This document shows, piece by piece, positions 1-10,100 of a stretch of DNA of 64,000 bases. A program made the position numbers and the translations under genes. This stretch comes from Gelidibacter maritimus. GTDB taxonomy: Bacteria; Bacteroidota; Bacteroidia; Flavobacteriales; Flavobacteriaceae. The notes beneath the pieces are model-generated. The model was not told the DNA's origin. It searched no databases and saw nothing but the letters and a program-made list of their open reading frames with translations. Location of the stretch: NCBI RefSeq assembly GCF_014062315.1, contig NZ_JACGLT010000002.1:186001-250000 (forward strand). Reading direction: 5' to 3'. How positions within the stretch are numbered: the first letter of the stretch is position 1; each line of letters starts with the position of its first letter.

Positions 1-1128
1 CATGATTTAGATGCGATCATCAAGGAACTTAACCGTCTCAAAACCGTAACAGGTCCGAAATTTTTGCACGTCATAACTACCAAAGGTAAAGGCTTGAGAC
101 AGGCTGAAGAAAATCAAGTTACCTATCATGCGCCAGGGAAATTTGATTCCATTACTGGAGAGTTAGCTATAAAATCAGCGTCTACACTCACTAAGTTCCA
201 AGATGTTTTCGGCCTGACCATTGTTGAATTGGCTGAGCAAAACCCGAAGATTGTAGGCATAACTCCTGCCATGCCAACCGGAAGTTCTTTAAAATATATG
301 ATGGACCTAATGCCGGATCGAGCTTTTGATGTGGGCATTGCAGAACAACATGCCGTCACACTTTCCGCAGGAATGGCGACCCAAGATATGTTGGTTTTTT
401 GTAATATTTATTCTACGTTTTTACAGCGTGCCTATGACCAAGTCATTCATGATGTTGCCTTACAAAATTTACCGGTCGTATTTTGTTTGGATCGTGCGGG
501 TTTGGTGGGTGAAGATGGTGCCACACACCACGGTGTTTTTGATTTGGCCTATCTGAGATGTATTCCCAACCTCATCATTTTCGCACCACGGAACGAAATT
601 GAATTGCGCAACATCATGTACACAGCACAATTGGGACTTCAGCATCCTATCGCCATAAGATATCCTCGTGGTTATGGGGCCATTCCGGATTGGAAACAAC
701 CTTTTAAAAAATTGGAGATTGGAAAAGGTGAATTACTTACAGAAGGACGTGATATCGCCATATTAACCATCGGATTTATTGCGGAAAACGCCAAGGAGGC
801 CATTTCAAATTTAAGCACTAAAAACAAAGTTGCCCACTACGATATGCGTTTTGTAAAGCCGTTGGACGAAACTCTTTTACATGAGATTTTCAAAAAATAT
901 GCATATATCATTACCATTGAAGATGGTACGATCAAAGGCGGATTTGGATCAGCAGTCTTAGAGTTTGCCGCAGAGCACAACTATTTCATTCCCGTTAAAA
1001 CATTAGGTGTACCAGATACTTTTATGGAACACGGTAGTGTTACACAATTACAAAAACTGGCAAATGTAGATGCCTACCACATTCTTAAAACCATTGAAGC
1101 TGGTTTAGTGTTCCTCAAAACCCACTAA
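1..1128 (+). CDS. dxs: 1-deoxy-D-xylulose-5-phosphate synthase, C-terminal part
   Basis: This is the first enzyme of the non-mevalonate isoprenoid pathway. It joins pyruvate and glyceraldehyde-3-phosphate using thiamine diphosphate. The reading frame is open from base 1, so the N-terminal third or more lies outside the window; a TTG at 64 is internal and not the start. The visible 375 residues begin at the end of the N-terminal TPP-binding domain (TTKGKG). They then hold the transketolase-like pyrimidine-binding domain, with the DVGIAEQHAV motif carrying the glutamate that activates TPP, and the C-terminal domain with DGTIKGGFGSAV. The 3' end overlaps a small ORF on the other strand by 24 nt. 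The identification is secure from family motifs; nothing odd is seen. Confidence 0.96.
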   Translation, partial: HDLDAIIKELNRLKTVTGPKFLHVITTKGKGLRQAEENQVTYHAPGKFDSITGELAIKSASTLTKFQDVFGLTIVELAEQNPKIVGITPAMPTGSSLKYMMDLMPDRAFDVGIAEQHAVTLSAGMATQDMLVFCNIYSTFLQRAYDQVIHDVALQNLPVVFCLDRAGLVGEDGATHHGVFDLAYLRCIPNLIIFAPRNEIELRNIMYTAQLGLQHPIAIRYPRGYGAIPDWKQPFKKLEIGKGELLTEGRDIAILTIGFIAENAKEAISNLSTKNKVAHYDMRFVKPLDETLLHEIFKKYAYIITIEDGTIKGGFGSAVLEFAAEHNYFIPVKTLGVPDTFMEHGSVTQLQKLANVDAYHILKTIEAGLVFLKTH

Positions 1129-1263
1129 ATCTAATTGCTTATGTGTTTTAGGAGTGTTGGCTTGCGATGACTGTTCTTTCGTATGTGAAAGATCATTGAC
1201 TACAAATAAAAAAGCGACAGTTATTAATAAGATAACAATGGCGGTAAACGCATTCTTTTTCAT
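1105..1263 (-). CDS. Small single-pass membrane protein (52 aa), hypothetical
   Basis: This short ORF starts at an ATG complementary to 1261-1263. It encodes a basic N-terminus (MKKN), one hydrophobic helix of about 20 residues (roughly 5-25, rich in I, L, V and A) and a polar tail ending in GFEEH. The shape is that of a small inner-membrane protein or an uncleaved signal anchor. It lies 72 nt downstream of dgt on the same strand, and its last 24 nt overlap the end of dxs. A good flavobacterial promoter (TTG, 19 nt, TATATTTG) sits 23 nt upstream of the ATG, which supports a separate transcript. I do not recognise the family. Coding status rests on the start, promoter and membrane pattern only. 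Confidence 0.5.
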   Translation of the reverse strand: MKKNAFTAIVILLITVAFLFVVNDLSHTKEQSSQANTPKTHKQLDLVGFEEH

Positions 1264-1285
1264 AATAATTAAGTTAGGAATCCAT

Positions 1286-1315
1286 CAAATATACATAAAT
1301 ATCGTTTAAATGCAA
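1286..1315 (-). promoter_or_regulatory. Bacteroidota-type promoter for the 52-aa membrane ORF
   Basis: Read on the minus strand, TTG (1313-1315) is followed after 19 nt by TATATTTG (1286-1293). This fits the flavobacterial consensus TTG-N17-23-TAnnTTTG. The predicted start of transcription is about 15-18 nt before the ATG at 1263. Confidence 0.5.
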
Positions 1316-1335
1316 ATTTATCCGATAAAAAGCAA

Positions 1336-2679
1336 TTAAAAGTGGGTTCCTTTTAGTTTTTTATGAGTTAAAATAGCTTTACTATCAGAAAATTTGGCCA
1401 CATAATTGCAAATACCCAATAAGCTGTCGTATAAGTTTTCTTGATCGAGATCTAAAGATTTCGGGAAGATTTTAAGTATCAATTTATGATAGTTGCTCAA
1501 GGTACCTTGATGATGATTACTGATAGCATCTGTAAATACATCTAAAATGCCGTCAATGATTTTAAAACCTGCTATTTCCTTGTCCACAACTTCTTCCGAC
1601 TGATATACTTTTTCAACACTTAACTTGATAATATCATCTATCTGTGCTTGATATTTAGAAAGATCCAATAAAGCCTTATCGAAACTGCCGTTGAGAATAG
1701 CTTCCTCATGGGTCATAAATAGCTCAACAGCTTCATTGATTAAGGTACTAATTGCCAAGGCGCGTAAATAACTGACACGATCCTCGGTGTTGGATAAGGC
1801 ATGGTAATTTTTTGAGTTAATGTTGTTTTTGACCAGTTTGATGAGATATTCCAAGGCAAATTCCTCCTCAATCAAACCTAAATTGATGCCATCTTCAAAA
1901 TCAATTATAGTGTAACAGATATCATCAGCAGCTTCTACAAGAAAAGCCAAGGGGTGTCTGGAGTAGCTCAAATCTTCAGGGTTTCCTCGATTGATGAGTC
2001 CGAGTTCTTGCGCTACGTCTGTAAAGGCCTCCTTTTCACTTTGAAAAAATCCGTATTTCTTATCGGCGATATTAGTCGTCGGTTTTTTAGGCAAGGACTC
2101 TTTTGGATATTTCATAAAAGCCCCGAGTGTTGCGTAACTCAATCGCAAACCGCCCATCCTTCCCATACGGCTTTCAGTCAATATTTTAAAACCATTAGCA
2201 TTGCCCTCAAAATCGCATAAATCTTGATATTCCTTATCCGTTAAAAACTCTTTAAAACGTTTACCATTACCATTTTTAAAAAATTCGCCAATAGCTTTTT
2301 CGCCAGAGTGACCAAACGGCGGATTTCCAATATCATGAGCTAAGGCTGCCGCGGCAACAATGGCCCCAAAATCGTTGGTCTGATAGCCATGGATATTTTG
2401 AAGATGCGGATATTTTGCCAATATTTCTTGACCTACGCGCCTACCAAGACTTCTTCCTACAACACTTACCTCCAAACTATGGGTCAATCGGGTATGGACA
2501 AAATCAGTTTGCGACAACGGAATGACTTGGGTTTTATCCTGAAGGCTTCTAAACTCAGACGAAAAAATGATGCGATCATAATCCACTTCAAAGCCCAAAC
2601 GAGTTTCATCCTGTTCTTTTCTAATCCGTTTATTCGAATCTCCAAATCGTTTTAATGACAATAATTGTTCCCAGTTCAT
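1336..2679 (-). CDS. dgt: Deoxyguanosinetriphosphate triphosphohydrolase-like protein
   Basis: This is an HD-superfamily hydrolase that splits dGTP (or other dNTPs) into the deoxynucleoside and triphosphate, adjusting nucleotide pools in the cytoplasm. At 447 residues it has the usual length of the bacteroidal dGTPase family. The N-terminal SSEFRSLQDKTQV signature is present. The metal ligands are visible in HTRLTHSLEV (residues 62-71) and in the HD pair of ALAHDIGNPPFGHSGE (H115-D116). The later HPLAFLVEAADDICY segment supplies the last HD-domain aspartate. The start MNWEQLL is the only reasonable one. It is transcribed leftward, divergently from the TonB receptor. The exact nucleotide specificity cannot be read from sequence. 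Confidence 0.93.
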   Translation of the reverse strand: MNWEQLLSLKRFGDSNKRIRKEQDETRLGFEVDYDRIIFSSEFRSLQDKTQVIPLSQTDFVHTRLTHSLEVSVVGRSLGRRVGQEILAKYPHLQNIHGYQTNDFGAIVAAAALAHDIGNPPFGHSGEKAIGEFFKNGNGKRFKEFLTDKEYQDLCDFEGNANGFKILTESRMGRMGGLRLSYATLGAFMKYPKESLPKKPTTNIADKKYGFFQSEKEAFTDVAQELGLINRGNPEDLSYSRHPLAFLVEAADDICYTIIDFEDGINLGLIEEEFALEYLIKLVKNNINSKNYHALSNTEDRVSYLRALAISTLINEAVELFMTHEEAILNGSFDKALLDLSKYQAQIDDIIKLSVEKVYQSEEVVDKEIAGFKIIDGILDVFTDAISNHHQGTLSNYHKLILKIFPKSLDLDQENLYDSLLGICNYVAKFSDSKAILTHKKLKGTHF

Positions 2680-2858
2680 AGTAAGATTTTATGCGTCTGC
2701 AAGATACATTTTTCAATGTTAAATTAAAATGTCCATTTTGTAATAATTTACCTAAAGCTAACATTCACCTAACTTTTTTATGACTTAGGTTTCATCTTGA
2801 CTTAACCTCTCACTTGCACATCATGGCTTTCTTTGCAGTGAATATTTATAACCAACAA

Positions 2859-5594
2859 ATGAAGAGTATTTTAATTGCATTATCATTTCTTTTTTCCACA
2901 ATTCTTACTGCACAATCTACAGCATCCATCGCCGGAAAATTGATTGACAAAGAATTTAACAATGAGCCTTTGGCCTTCGGAAACGTGCTGATAAAAGGCA
3001 CCACGATTGGAACCACATCGGATATGGACGGCGTGTACGTTTTTAACAATTTAAATGAAGGACATTACACGCTCATCTACAGCTATATTGGCTATGAAAC
3101 TAAAGAGTTGGATGTGGCATTGGAAGCAGGAAAGATAGTGAGTATTGATGTTGATATGGTCGCTAGCGCCGCAAGTTTAGATGAAGTACTCATTACTGCA
3201 ACCACCCGAAAAATAAGTGAAACTGCTTTATTGTTGGACCAAAAAAACGCCGTGGAGATCAAGCAAAGTATTGGCATAGAAGAATTGTCAAGAAAAGGCG
3301 TGAGTGATGTTGCTACTGCAGTATCAAAGACGACTGGAGTTTCAAAACAAGATGGATCAAATACAATCTATGTACGAGGATTGGGAGATCGGTATAATTC
3401 AACCTCTATTAATGGTCTTCCCGTAACCTCAAATGATCCTGAAAAGAAAAACATCGATCTTGATCTCTTTTCGACAGATATTGTAGAATATATAGCCATC
3501 GATAAGGTTTATAGTCCGAGAACATCAGGAGATTTTGTTGGTGGAAACGTAGACATTACTTCCGTAAACTATAAAGGCAAAGGCATGTTTGAGCTTTCGT
3601 TAGGCTCTACCATTGGGACAAATTCACTGACAAAATTCAACGATTTCAAATTACAGGATGGTCCAAATAGATCCGGCTTTTCTTCATATGGCGTTCCCAA
3701 TAATCCGCTAAGCGGTTATCATTTTGAAAATAGCTTAGCACCGATAAAGGAAAAGCCATTGGGAAGCAATATCGGATTAAAAGCGGGCAAATCGTTCGAG
3801 ATTGGAAAAGAAAGCAGGCTTAACTTATTTGCCACCGTCAGTTTTAACAACACCTTTGAAACTCGAGAAGGCATTAACCAAAGCGTCAATGCGCAAGGTG
3901 CAAAACTTAAGTCTTTTCAACAAGAACGATTTTCTTACAATACCAATACTACAGGCATGTTTAATGCCAATTATCGAATTAATTCCATGCATAAGCTATC
4001 CTATAACTTTTTAATGGTAAACTCTTCAAATCAAAACAGAGATACTTACCAAGGGTTTATTCGTGATAGTGCTGAAGATGATAATGGACTCATACAACGT
4101 AGCACTTACATTCAAAATACCTTATTGATGCATCAACTGTTGGGAAATCATAAGCTGTCTGATAAATTCAATTTAGATTGGGCAACTTCTTACAATAAGG
4201 TAGAAGGCGACATGCCAGATAGAAGTCAAAACACCTTAAAGTATTCGGACGAGGTCAATGGTTATGTTTTTGCGCAAAACACCATTACCGACAATCACCG
4301 GTATTATCAAAATTTAATTGAAGATGAATTGGCCGCCAACCTCTCAGTAAGTTATAAATTAAATGAAGATGTAGACGGCAATTCCAAAGGCCAAGTGACC
4401 TTAGGCTATAACGGGAGATTTAAAAAACGTGATTTTGAAGCCATCCAATTTAACTTCAGAATTTCAGGATCTCAATTGAATACGCCGATTGACCCTAATA
4501 AGTTAGACCTGTTCTTAAACCAACAGAATTTTGACGATGGTCTATTTAGTATTGAATCCTTTGCTGGTTTAACTCCTCAAACTTATGATGGTGACCAAAC
4601 TATTCACGCTGGTTATGCAAGTTTGGAATATCAACTTTCAAAGAGACTGAGCGCACTCGTAGGTTTGCGCTTTGAAAAAGTAGAACAGACCGTATCCTGG
4701 AGAACACAACTCGACGCCTCAGGAAAAAGCAACACCTTCAATAGACATGAGTTCTTGCCAAGTGTTATTTTAAAGTATGAATTAAATGACCAACAAAACT
4801 TACGTTTAGGCGCGAGTAAAACCTATACACTCCCACAATTTAAGGAGAGAGCACTATTTATTTATGAGGATGTCACAGAGGTCAAAGTTGGAAACCCTGA
4901 CCTCTATCCTTCACAAAACTATAATCTCGATTTAAAATGGGAAGTTTTCCCTAAAAGTTCAGGGCTTTTTTCCGTCACAGCCTTTGGAAAATACATTTTG
5001 GACCCGATCAACGAAATCACTTTAGCCTCTTCTACCAATGATATCTCATTTATAAACACAGGCGATGCGGGGTATGTTTACGGTGCTGAAATCGAACTCA
5101 GAAAAGACGTTTTCAACTTTGATGGGGCATATTCCAACAAACTATCTGCAGGCATGAATGCCACTTTTATGCAAACTACTCAAGATTTGGATTCTGAAAA
5201 GGTAAGGCAAGAAACAAATTACAATACCAATCTAACACATGATACCTCAGGCTTTACTGGTGCTTCTGATTTTTTGTTGAACGCAGATTTATCATATCTC
5301 ACCAATTTTAGTGATGACGCGAACCTGATGACCACCTTGGCCTATGCCCATACTTCAGATAGACTTTATGCCCTTGGCGTAGAAACCAAAGGAAATCTGG
5401 TCGATAAAGGTGTGGGCACTTTGGATTTTATATTAAAAACAAAAATAAATAAGCATCTGAGTTTTGATTTCTCCATCAAGAATCTGCTTGATCCAACCAT
5501 AAAAAGAGTTCAAAAAAATGCATCAGAAAATATCACGGTACTGTCTTACAAGCGTGGTGCTTTTTTCAAATTAGGATTGCGTTACAAAATATAA
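2859..5594 (+). CDS. TonB-dependent outer membrane receptor with CarboxypepD_reg-like N-domain
   Basis: This is a TonB-dependent active transporter of the outer membrane; its substrate is unknown. I place the start at the ATG at 2859, giving MKSILIALSFLFSTILTAQ as a clean signal peptide; an ATG 45 nt upstream would add a non-signal leader. Residues about 20-112 form a carboxypeptidase-regulatory-like beta-sandwich typical of Bacteroidota receptors. A plug domain follows (about 115-235, with VRGLGDRYNSTSINGLP), and the remainder is a beta-barrel ending in FFKLGLRYKI. The mature length of roughly 890 residues is normal. A lipoprotein gene follows after 51 nt and very probably shares the transcript. 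No SusD homologue is present, so this is not a glycan (Sus) pair. Confidence 0.92.
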   Translation: MKSILIALSFLFSTILTAQSTASIAGKLIDKEFNNEPLAFGNVLIKGTTIGTTSDMDGVYVFNNLNEGHYTLIYSYIGYETKELDVALEAGKIVSIDVDMVASAASLDEVLITATTRKISETALLLDQKNAVEIKQSIGIEELSRKGVSDVATAVSKTTGVSKQDGSNTIYVRGLGDRYNSTSINGLPVTSNDPEKKNIDLDLFSTDIVEYIAIDKVYSPRTSGDFVGGNVDITSVNYKGKGMFELSLGSTIGTNSLTKFNDFKLQDGPNRSGFSSYGVPNNPLSGYHFENSLAPIKEKPLGSNIGLKAGKSFEIGKESRLNLFATVSFNNTFETREGINQSVNAQGAKLKSFQQERFSYNTNTTGMFNANYRINSMHKLSYNFLMVNSSNQNRDTYQGFIRDSAEDDNGLIQRSTYIQNTLLMHQLLGNHKLSDKFNLDWATSYNKVEGDMPDRSQNTLKYSDEVNGYVFAQNTITDNHRYYQNLIEDELAANLSVSYKLNEDVDGNSKGQVTLGYNGRFKKRDFEAIQFNFRISGSQLNTPIDPNKLDLFLNQQNFDDGLFSIESFAGLTPQTYDGDQTIHAGYASLEYQLSKRLSALVGLRFEKVEQTVSWRTQLDASGKSNTFNRHEFLPSVILKYELNDQQNLRLGASKTYTLPQFKERALFIYEDVTEVKVGNPDLYPSQNYNLDLKWEVFPKSSGLFSVTAFGKYILDPINEITLASSTNDISFINTGDAGYVYGAEIELRKDVFNFDGAYSNKLSAGMNATFMQTTQDLDSEKVRQETNYNTNLTHDTSGFTGASDFLLNADLSYLTNFSDDANLMTTLAYAHTSDRLYALGVETKGNLVDKGVGTLDFILKTKINKHLSFDFSIKNLLDPTIKRVQKNASENITVLSYKRGAFFKLGLRYKI

Positions 5595-5645
5595 CATCTC
5601 AATAATTATAAATTAAATAACCAAAATCAATTAACAAGTAACATT

Positions 5646-6839
5646 ATGAAAAAAACAATTTCAAAACTTTTAGGAACAGCATTTTTATTTGCTTTACTAT
5701 TTACCACGGCCTGTTCAAGTGATGATGACAGCCCGTCGGATAATGATGGTGGCACTACATTTGTCTTAGATCGTGAAAATCTTAAAGGAGAGATCAATGA
5801 AGGTGAAGTCATTTTGGAGTCAGGAACTTATAAATTAACCGGAAAATTAATTGTAAACGCTGGAGCCAAACTGACGATTAAAAGCGGCGTTAAAATAGAA
5901 GCTACCGCTGCTAACAGTGGTGATTTTGCCGCAGTACGCTATATTGCTGTTGCACAAAATGGTAAAATTGATGTCCAAGGCACATCTTCCAACCCGGTGG
6001 TCATGACCTCTACCACTCTTGCCCCTGGCGCTTGGGGAGGATTGGTATTATGCGGAAATGCTCCAATAAATAAAGGCACGACCGCCTCTGCCGAAGTATC
6101 CGATTTAACTTACGGCGGTGGAGATGTTAATGACAGCTCAGGGTCACTTAAATATCTGAGGATTGAATATTCTGGATTTGCCTACAATTCAGATAAAGAA
6201 TTCAATGGTCTCTCACTTTTTGGCGTGGGCAGTGGCACCACCATAGAATATGTTCAAGTTCATGAAGGCTCAGATGACGGTTTTGAGTTTTTTGGAGGAA
6301 CAGCCCAAGCTAAATATTTAGTAGTAAGTAACTTTTCTGAAGATGTAGGTGATGATTTGTTTGATTGGACTGAAGGTTGGTCAGGAACTGGTGAGAACTG
6401 GTATGGCATCAGAACCAATGCGGGCAATAGAGGCATTGAAGCCGATAACAACTCCAACAACCATTTGGCTACACCAATCTCTAACCCAACCATTAAAAAC
6501 CTCACCTTAGTTGGTTTGGGAGCTGCTGATACAAGTTCTGAAACACAAGCCATCAAGTTGAGAGTGGGTACTCAAGCACAATTTGACAATGTGGTTCTGA
6601 GCAATTGGAAAACTGGCTTCGACATTCAGCATGATGAGAGTGTGGGCTATGTCACTGCAGGCAGTTTAGCAGCAACCAACGTCAAGTTTGACAATGTCAC
6701 CACACTGTCAGTTGGTAAAAATACCGCAGGCGAAGCTGTTGATGTATCGGGAGTGTATAGCATTAATGAAAATGCTACGGGCGCAGGTAACGGCAGTGCA
6801 AAACCTGATTGGGCAATTGGATGGACCATAGGTTTATAA
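5646..6839 (+). CDS. Surface-type lipoprotein, repeat-rich partner of the TonB receptor
   Basis: The protein has 397 residues. A lipoprotein signal peptide ends in LLFTTAC with the lipidated Cys at 23. It is followed directly by SSDDDS, which resembles the acidic export signal that sends flavobacterial lipoproteins to the cell surface. The rest is rich in G, T, N and V, with spaced motifs such as GTTIEYVQVHEGSDDGFEFFGG and FDWTEGW, suggesting a right-handed parallel beta-helix. The family is known to me as a conserved partner of TonB receptors in marine bacteria, but its ligand is unknown. It lies 51 nt downstream of the receptor and is followed by a terminator at 6951. A role in capturing ligand for the receptor is inference. 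Confidence 0.75.
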   Translation: MKKTISKLLGTAFLFALLFTTACSSDDDSPSDNDGGTTFVLDRENLKGEINEGEVILESGTYKLTGKLIVNAGAKLTIKSGVKIEATAANSGDFAAVRYIAVAQNGKIDVQGTSSNPVVMTSTTLAPGAWGGLVLCGNAPINKGTTASAEVSDLTYGGGDVNDSSGSLKYLRIEYSGFAYNSDKEFNGLSLFGVGSGTTIEYVQVHEGSDDGFEFFGGTAQAKYLVVSNFSEDVGDDLFDWTEGWSGTGENWYGIRTNAGNRGIEADNNSNNHLATPISNPTIKNLTLVGLGAADTSSETQAIKLRVGTQAQFDNVVLSNWKTGFDIQHDESVGYVTAGSLAATNVKFDNVTTLSVGKNTAGEAVDVSGVYSINENATGAGNGSAKPDWAIGWTIGL

Positions 6840-6950
6840 AATCAAGAACTTCAGGAACCGTCCGACTGGCATCGCTCGGCGAACCTCAAGGTGTTAATTA
6901 GAAGATACATGAATGCAAGTTAAAAGTTGAGTTAGTCTTTAAGTTGCAAC

Positions 6951-6984
6951 AGACCTTTTCAATCTTATGAAAGGGTCTTTTTTT
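6951..6984 (+). terminator. Rho-independent terminator after the TonB receptor/lipoprotein pair
   Basis: A 10-bp stem (AGACCTTTTC / GAAAGGGTCT, with one G-U pair) and a short loop are followed by a run of T. It lies 112 nt after the lipoprotein stop. Confidence 0.8.
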
Positions 6985-7070
6985 GTTTAATATTAAAATA
7001 TGAGAAACAATGCAGCTCTATGATTTTAAATAATTACTGAATTGTACTAACTACAGTTTCTAAAAGTTAT

Positions 7071-7107
7071 AAAAAAACCGTCTCAATTAAGTAATTGAGA
7101 CGGTTTT
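7071..7107 (-). terminator. Rho-independent terminator of the metalloprotease gene
   Basis: A perfect 16-bp inverted repeat (7074-7089 with 7092-7107, core CCGTCTCAATTA) is followed on the minus strand by seven T. It sits 21 nt beyond the stop codon of the leftward metalloprotease gene. Confidence 0.88.
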
Positions 7108-7127
7108 AGTATTTCACTATGTGTTCT

Positions 7128-10100
7128 TTAATGAACTATAATCTTTTTTGTAACCGATTTTAATCCGTCCGAGATATTGATTAAATACATTCCGGATTCT
7201 GCATGATCCAATTGGATGATTTCTCTAAAGTTAGAAGTGTTTTTAAATCGATTTTCTAACACCTTTCTCCCTCTGATATCGTAAAGGACTACGTTTATGT
7301 CTAATCCAGAATGAGATTGCAGCTTGATAGTGAAATCCCCGTTATTCGGATTCGGGAAAATCGCAAAGGCGTCGAAATTGTTTTCCTCAACAGATAAGGG
7401 CTGTGATAGGCAAAGCTCTAAAGTAAATTCATCTAAGCTTCCACCATCACCATCAAAAAGATCCGTGACTTCAAGCGTCCAATTTCCCGCAGACATTTCG
7501 CCATAAATTACTGACAAATCTTCCTCGGGAATAAAAGAACCCGTAAAAGGTGCCTCTTCACCAACAATAGAATTTGTAGCTTCTTGATCAAACACGGTGT
7601 TGGTATAATTTTGTGTTGCATCCGCTCCATTATTGTTAGATAAGACAACCCGTGTACCTGTTGGGCTGATCAAAACCATTTTTATATCTCTAACCCAAGC
7701 ATGGGTGATGTTAACTTTCACATTCACATCGGTCACAGGCAAATCTTCTGTGACTGTAATGACAGAGTTATAGACATTTGAACCTGTTGCCGAGATTACA
7801 ATTGGTGTATCAGATGCTGTCAGCACACCCTCACATGTCGATACTCCAGTACCAAAGCTACTTATTGAAGATGTCGTTCCTATTGAGCATCGATTAGACC
7901 CTGTAACTCTCCAATAATAAACCGTTTCTAATGCCAAATTTGCGGCGTAAGAATTGGATGTGATTGTCTGCGAGTCCACGATATCGCTAAAATTACTGTC
8001 CGTTGCGATCTCAATTAAATAATTTTCCACATTAGCATCTATTTCCCAGCTCAGCTCTACATCACTGTAAAGCCCAGCCGTTCCATTAGCAGGTGTACTT
8101 AATGTTGGCGGATCAATGGTATTGCTGAAAACACTAAGTGTCACCGTAGAGCTGTTTGTAACGCTCCCCGAAGTTCCTACTGCTGAGATGTCATAATCTC
8201 CAAGCAAAGCACCGCTAACACCAGTCAGGGTCATCGTTACCGGAGTGTTATTCGCACTTGCAGAGCTTGGACTGAATGTTGCGGTGGTCCCTGCTGGTAA
8301 ATTCACTGCCGAAAAGGTGGTATTCTGAGCATAACCCCCATAGGTATTATAGACAAAATCATAGACCGCAATATCATCAGGTTGACACACAGTAACTGAA
8401 GTTGTAGAAAAGTTTAAAAGGTAATCAACGGTAACAATTTCAAAATTAGAAACATTTACATTGTAGAATATATTGCCTACACTTTCCACCATAACTCTTG
8501 CCTCAGTGGTATTGGCCACTTGAGGAACCAGAACCTCATATGCTCCATTGTTAGGAACATTTGAAGCCAACGTATGAGGAAAAGTTGCTCCTCCATCTAC
8601 AGATAATTTGATGTTGACATTGGTTGTATTAATAGGTGCAATATTGGTATTGGCCACATCCCAGGTCACTGTTTTGGTGGCTCCAATTTCCCAAGTAACA
8701 TTTGAAGCTTGAGATGTGACCTTAAACGGGCCTCCAGTAGCAACAGTCGTCACTGCCATATTATCAACAGCCGTTTGTCCTCCCCGAACATCATTGTCTC
8801 TTACCGTTAAAACAAAATTAAGAATGCGTGATACTGAAGGTAATTTTTCCCATGTTGTTGAACTGCCGCCATTGGCAAGAACATCTTGGAGTCTCGGTAT
8901 ATATCTCACCGGATTTGGCGTTCCTAAAAAAGAACGTACCACAGGAGCAAATTCGGTTGTTTCTGTTGGCATCCCAGCAGAGCCTAAATCAAACTGCTCC
9001 CAGGTAAAAGTATGGGTTGCAGTCCCATCTATATCTGCTGATGACCCCGTCAACCTAAATGGGGTAGAAACTGGTATCTGATACGATGCACCAGCATCAG
9101 CGGTAGGCGCTGTATTTCCAGTAGCTGATAAGACTCCACACGAACCGGCTCCTGTAGTAATGTAAGTCCAAATTTGTCTCAAACTGGCCTGATGGAAATA
9201 ATCACTACTATTGTTTTGAACATTTTGAGACCCACAAATACCGGCGTAACTCAAAATTGTAGAGCCACTTCCTGGTTCATAAGCCGTCGCAGTTGTTCTA
9301 TTCCCTGCACCACAATTACCTGCAGACCCATTAAAAGTATGGCTAGCACCAAACTGATGTGCAATTTCATGCGACACATAATCAATGGCAAATGGGTCTC
9401 CTGTTGGACTTGTTAAACCTGTGGTTCCGCCACCTTTGTTAGCGCTACAAACACTACCTAAATAAGCCGCTCCTCCTGACCCTGTCGTGAATGTATGTCC
9501 AATATCATAATTGTCAGCGCCAATAAGTCCATTAAAAGTAGTGGTAAGTGATGAAACACTTTCAGCATTGGGAAAAATACTATTGCCTGTGGTGGAAATC
9601 AAAAGGTCATTATTGGCAATTAAAGTCATCCTGATGGACAGTTCTCGGTCATAAATACCATTTACTCGGGTCATTGTTGTATTAATTGCTGCCATAGCAG
9701 ACGCTACTGAACCACCGTGAAAATTAGTGTATTCTATACTTGTGCCAACGGCCAACCTGAATGTTCGTCTCGTACCATCATTGGCGTTTCTTGCCGCTAC
9801 ACCGCCCAAGTTTAATGTTAAGTTATTTGGAAGACCATCATCCACAACACCACATTCAAAAAGACTTTGTGCCATTGTAAGGCTGTTCTTTGAAAACACC
9901 TCATAGGTTCCATCTGTAGCATAAGGGTTAATAAACTCTGTTCCCCGATCAACAGACATGGTCATGGTGTGCACATTATCTGGAGAAACACTAAAATAGA
10001 TTACTGTAGATGAATTTTTTAAACCATATCCAACATAAGAGCGAATGTCAGGGAATTTTGCTTGGAGCTCAGGATGCATTACTGTATATTTCATAACCCT

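Noticed and set aside
6846-6900. G+C-rich stretch after the lipoprotein gene (CCGACTGGCATCGCTCGG)
   Set aside because: Only a 4-bp inverted repeat (CCGA/TCGG) is present and no second copy occurs in the window; not enough to call a repeat element.
8716-9081. 121-codon plus-strand frame inside the metalloprotease gene
   Set aside because: Shadow of the beta-domain region, rich in S/T/V from the opposite coding frame.
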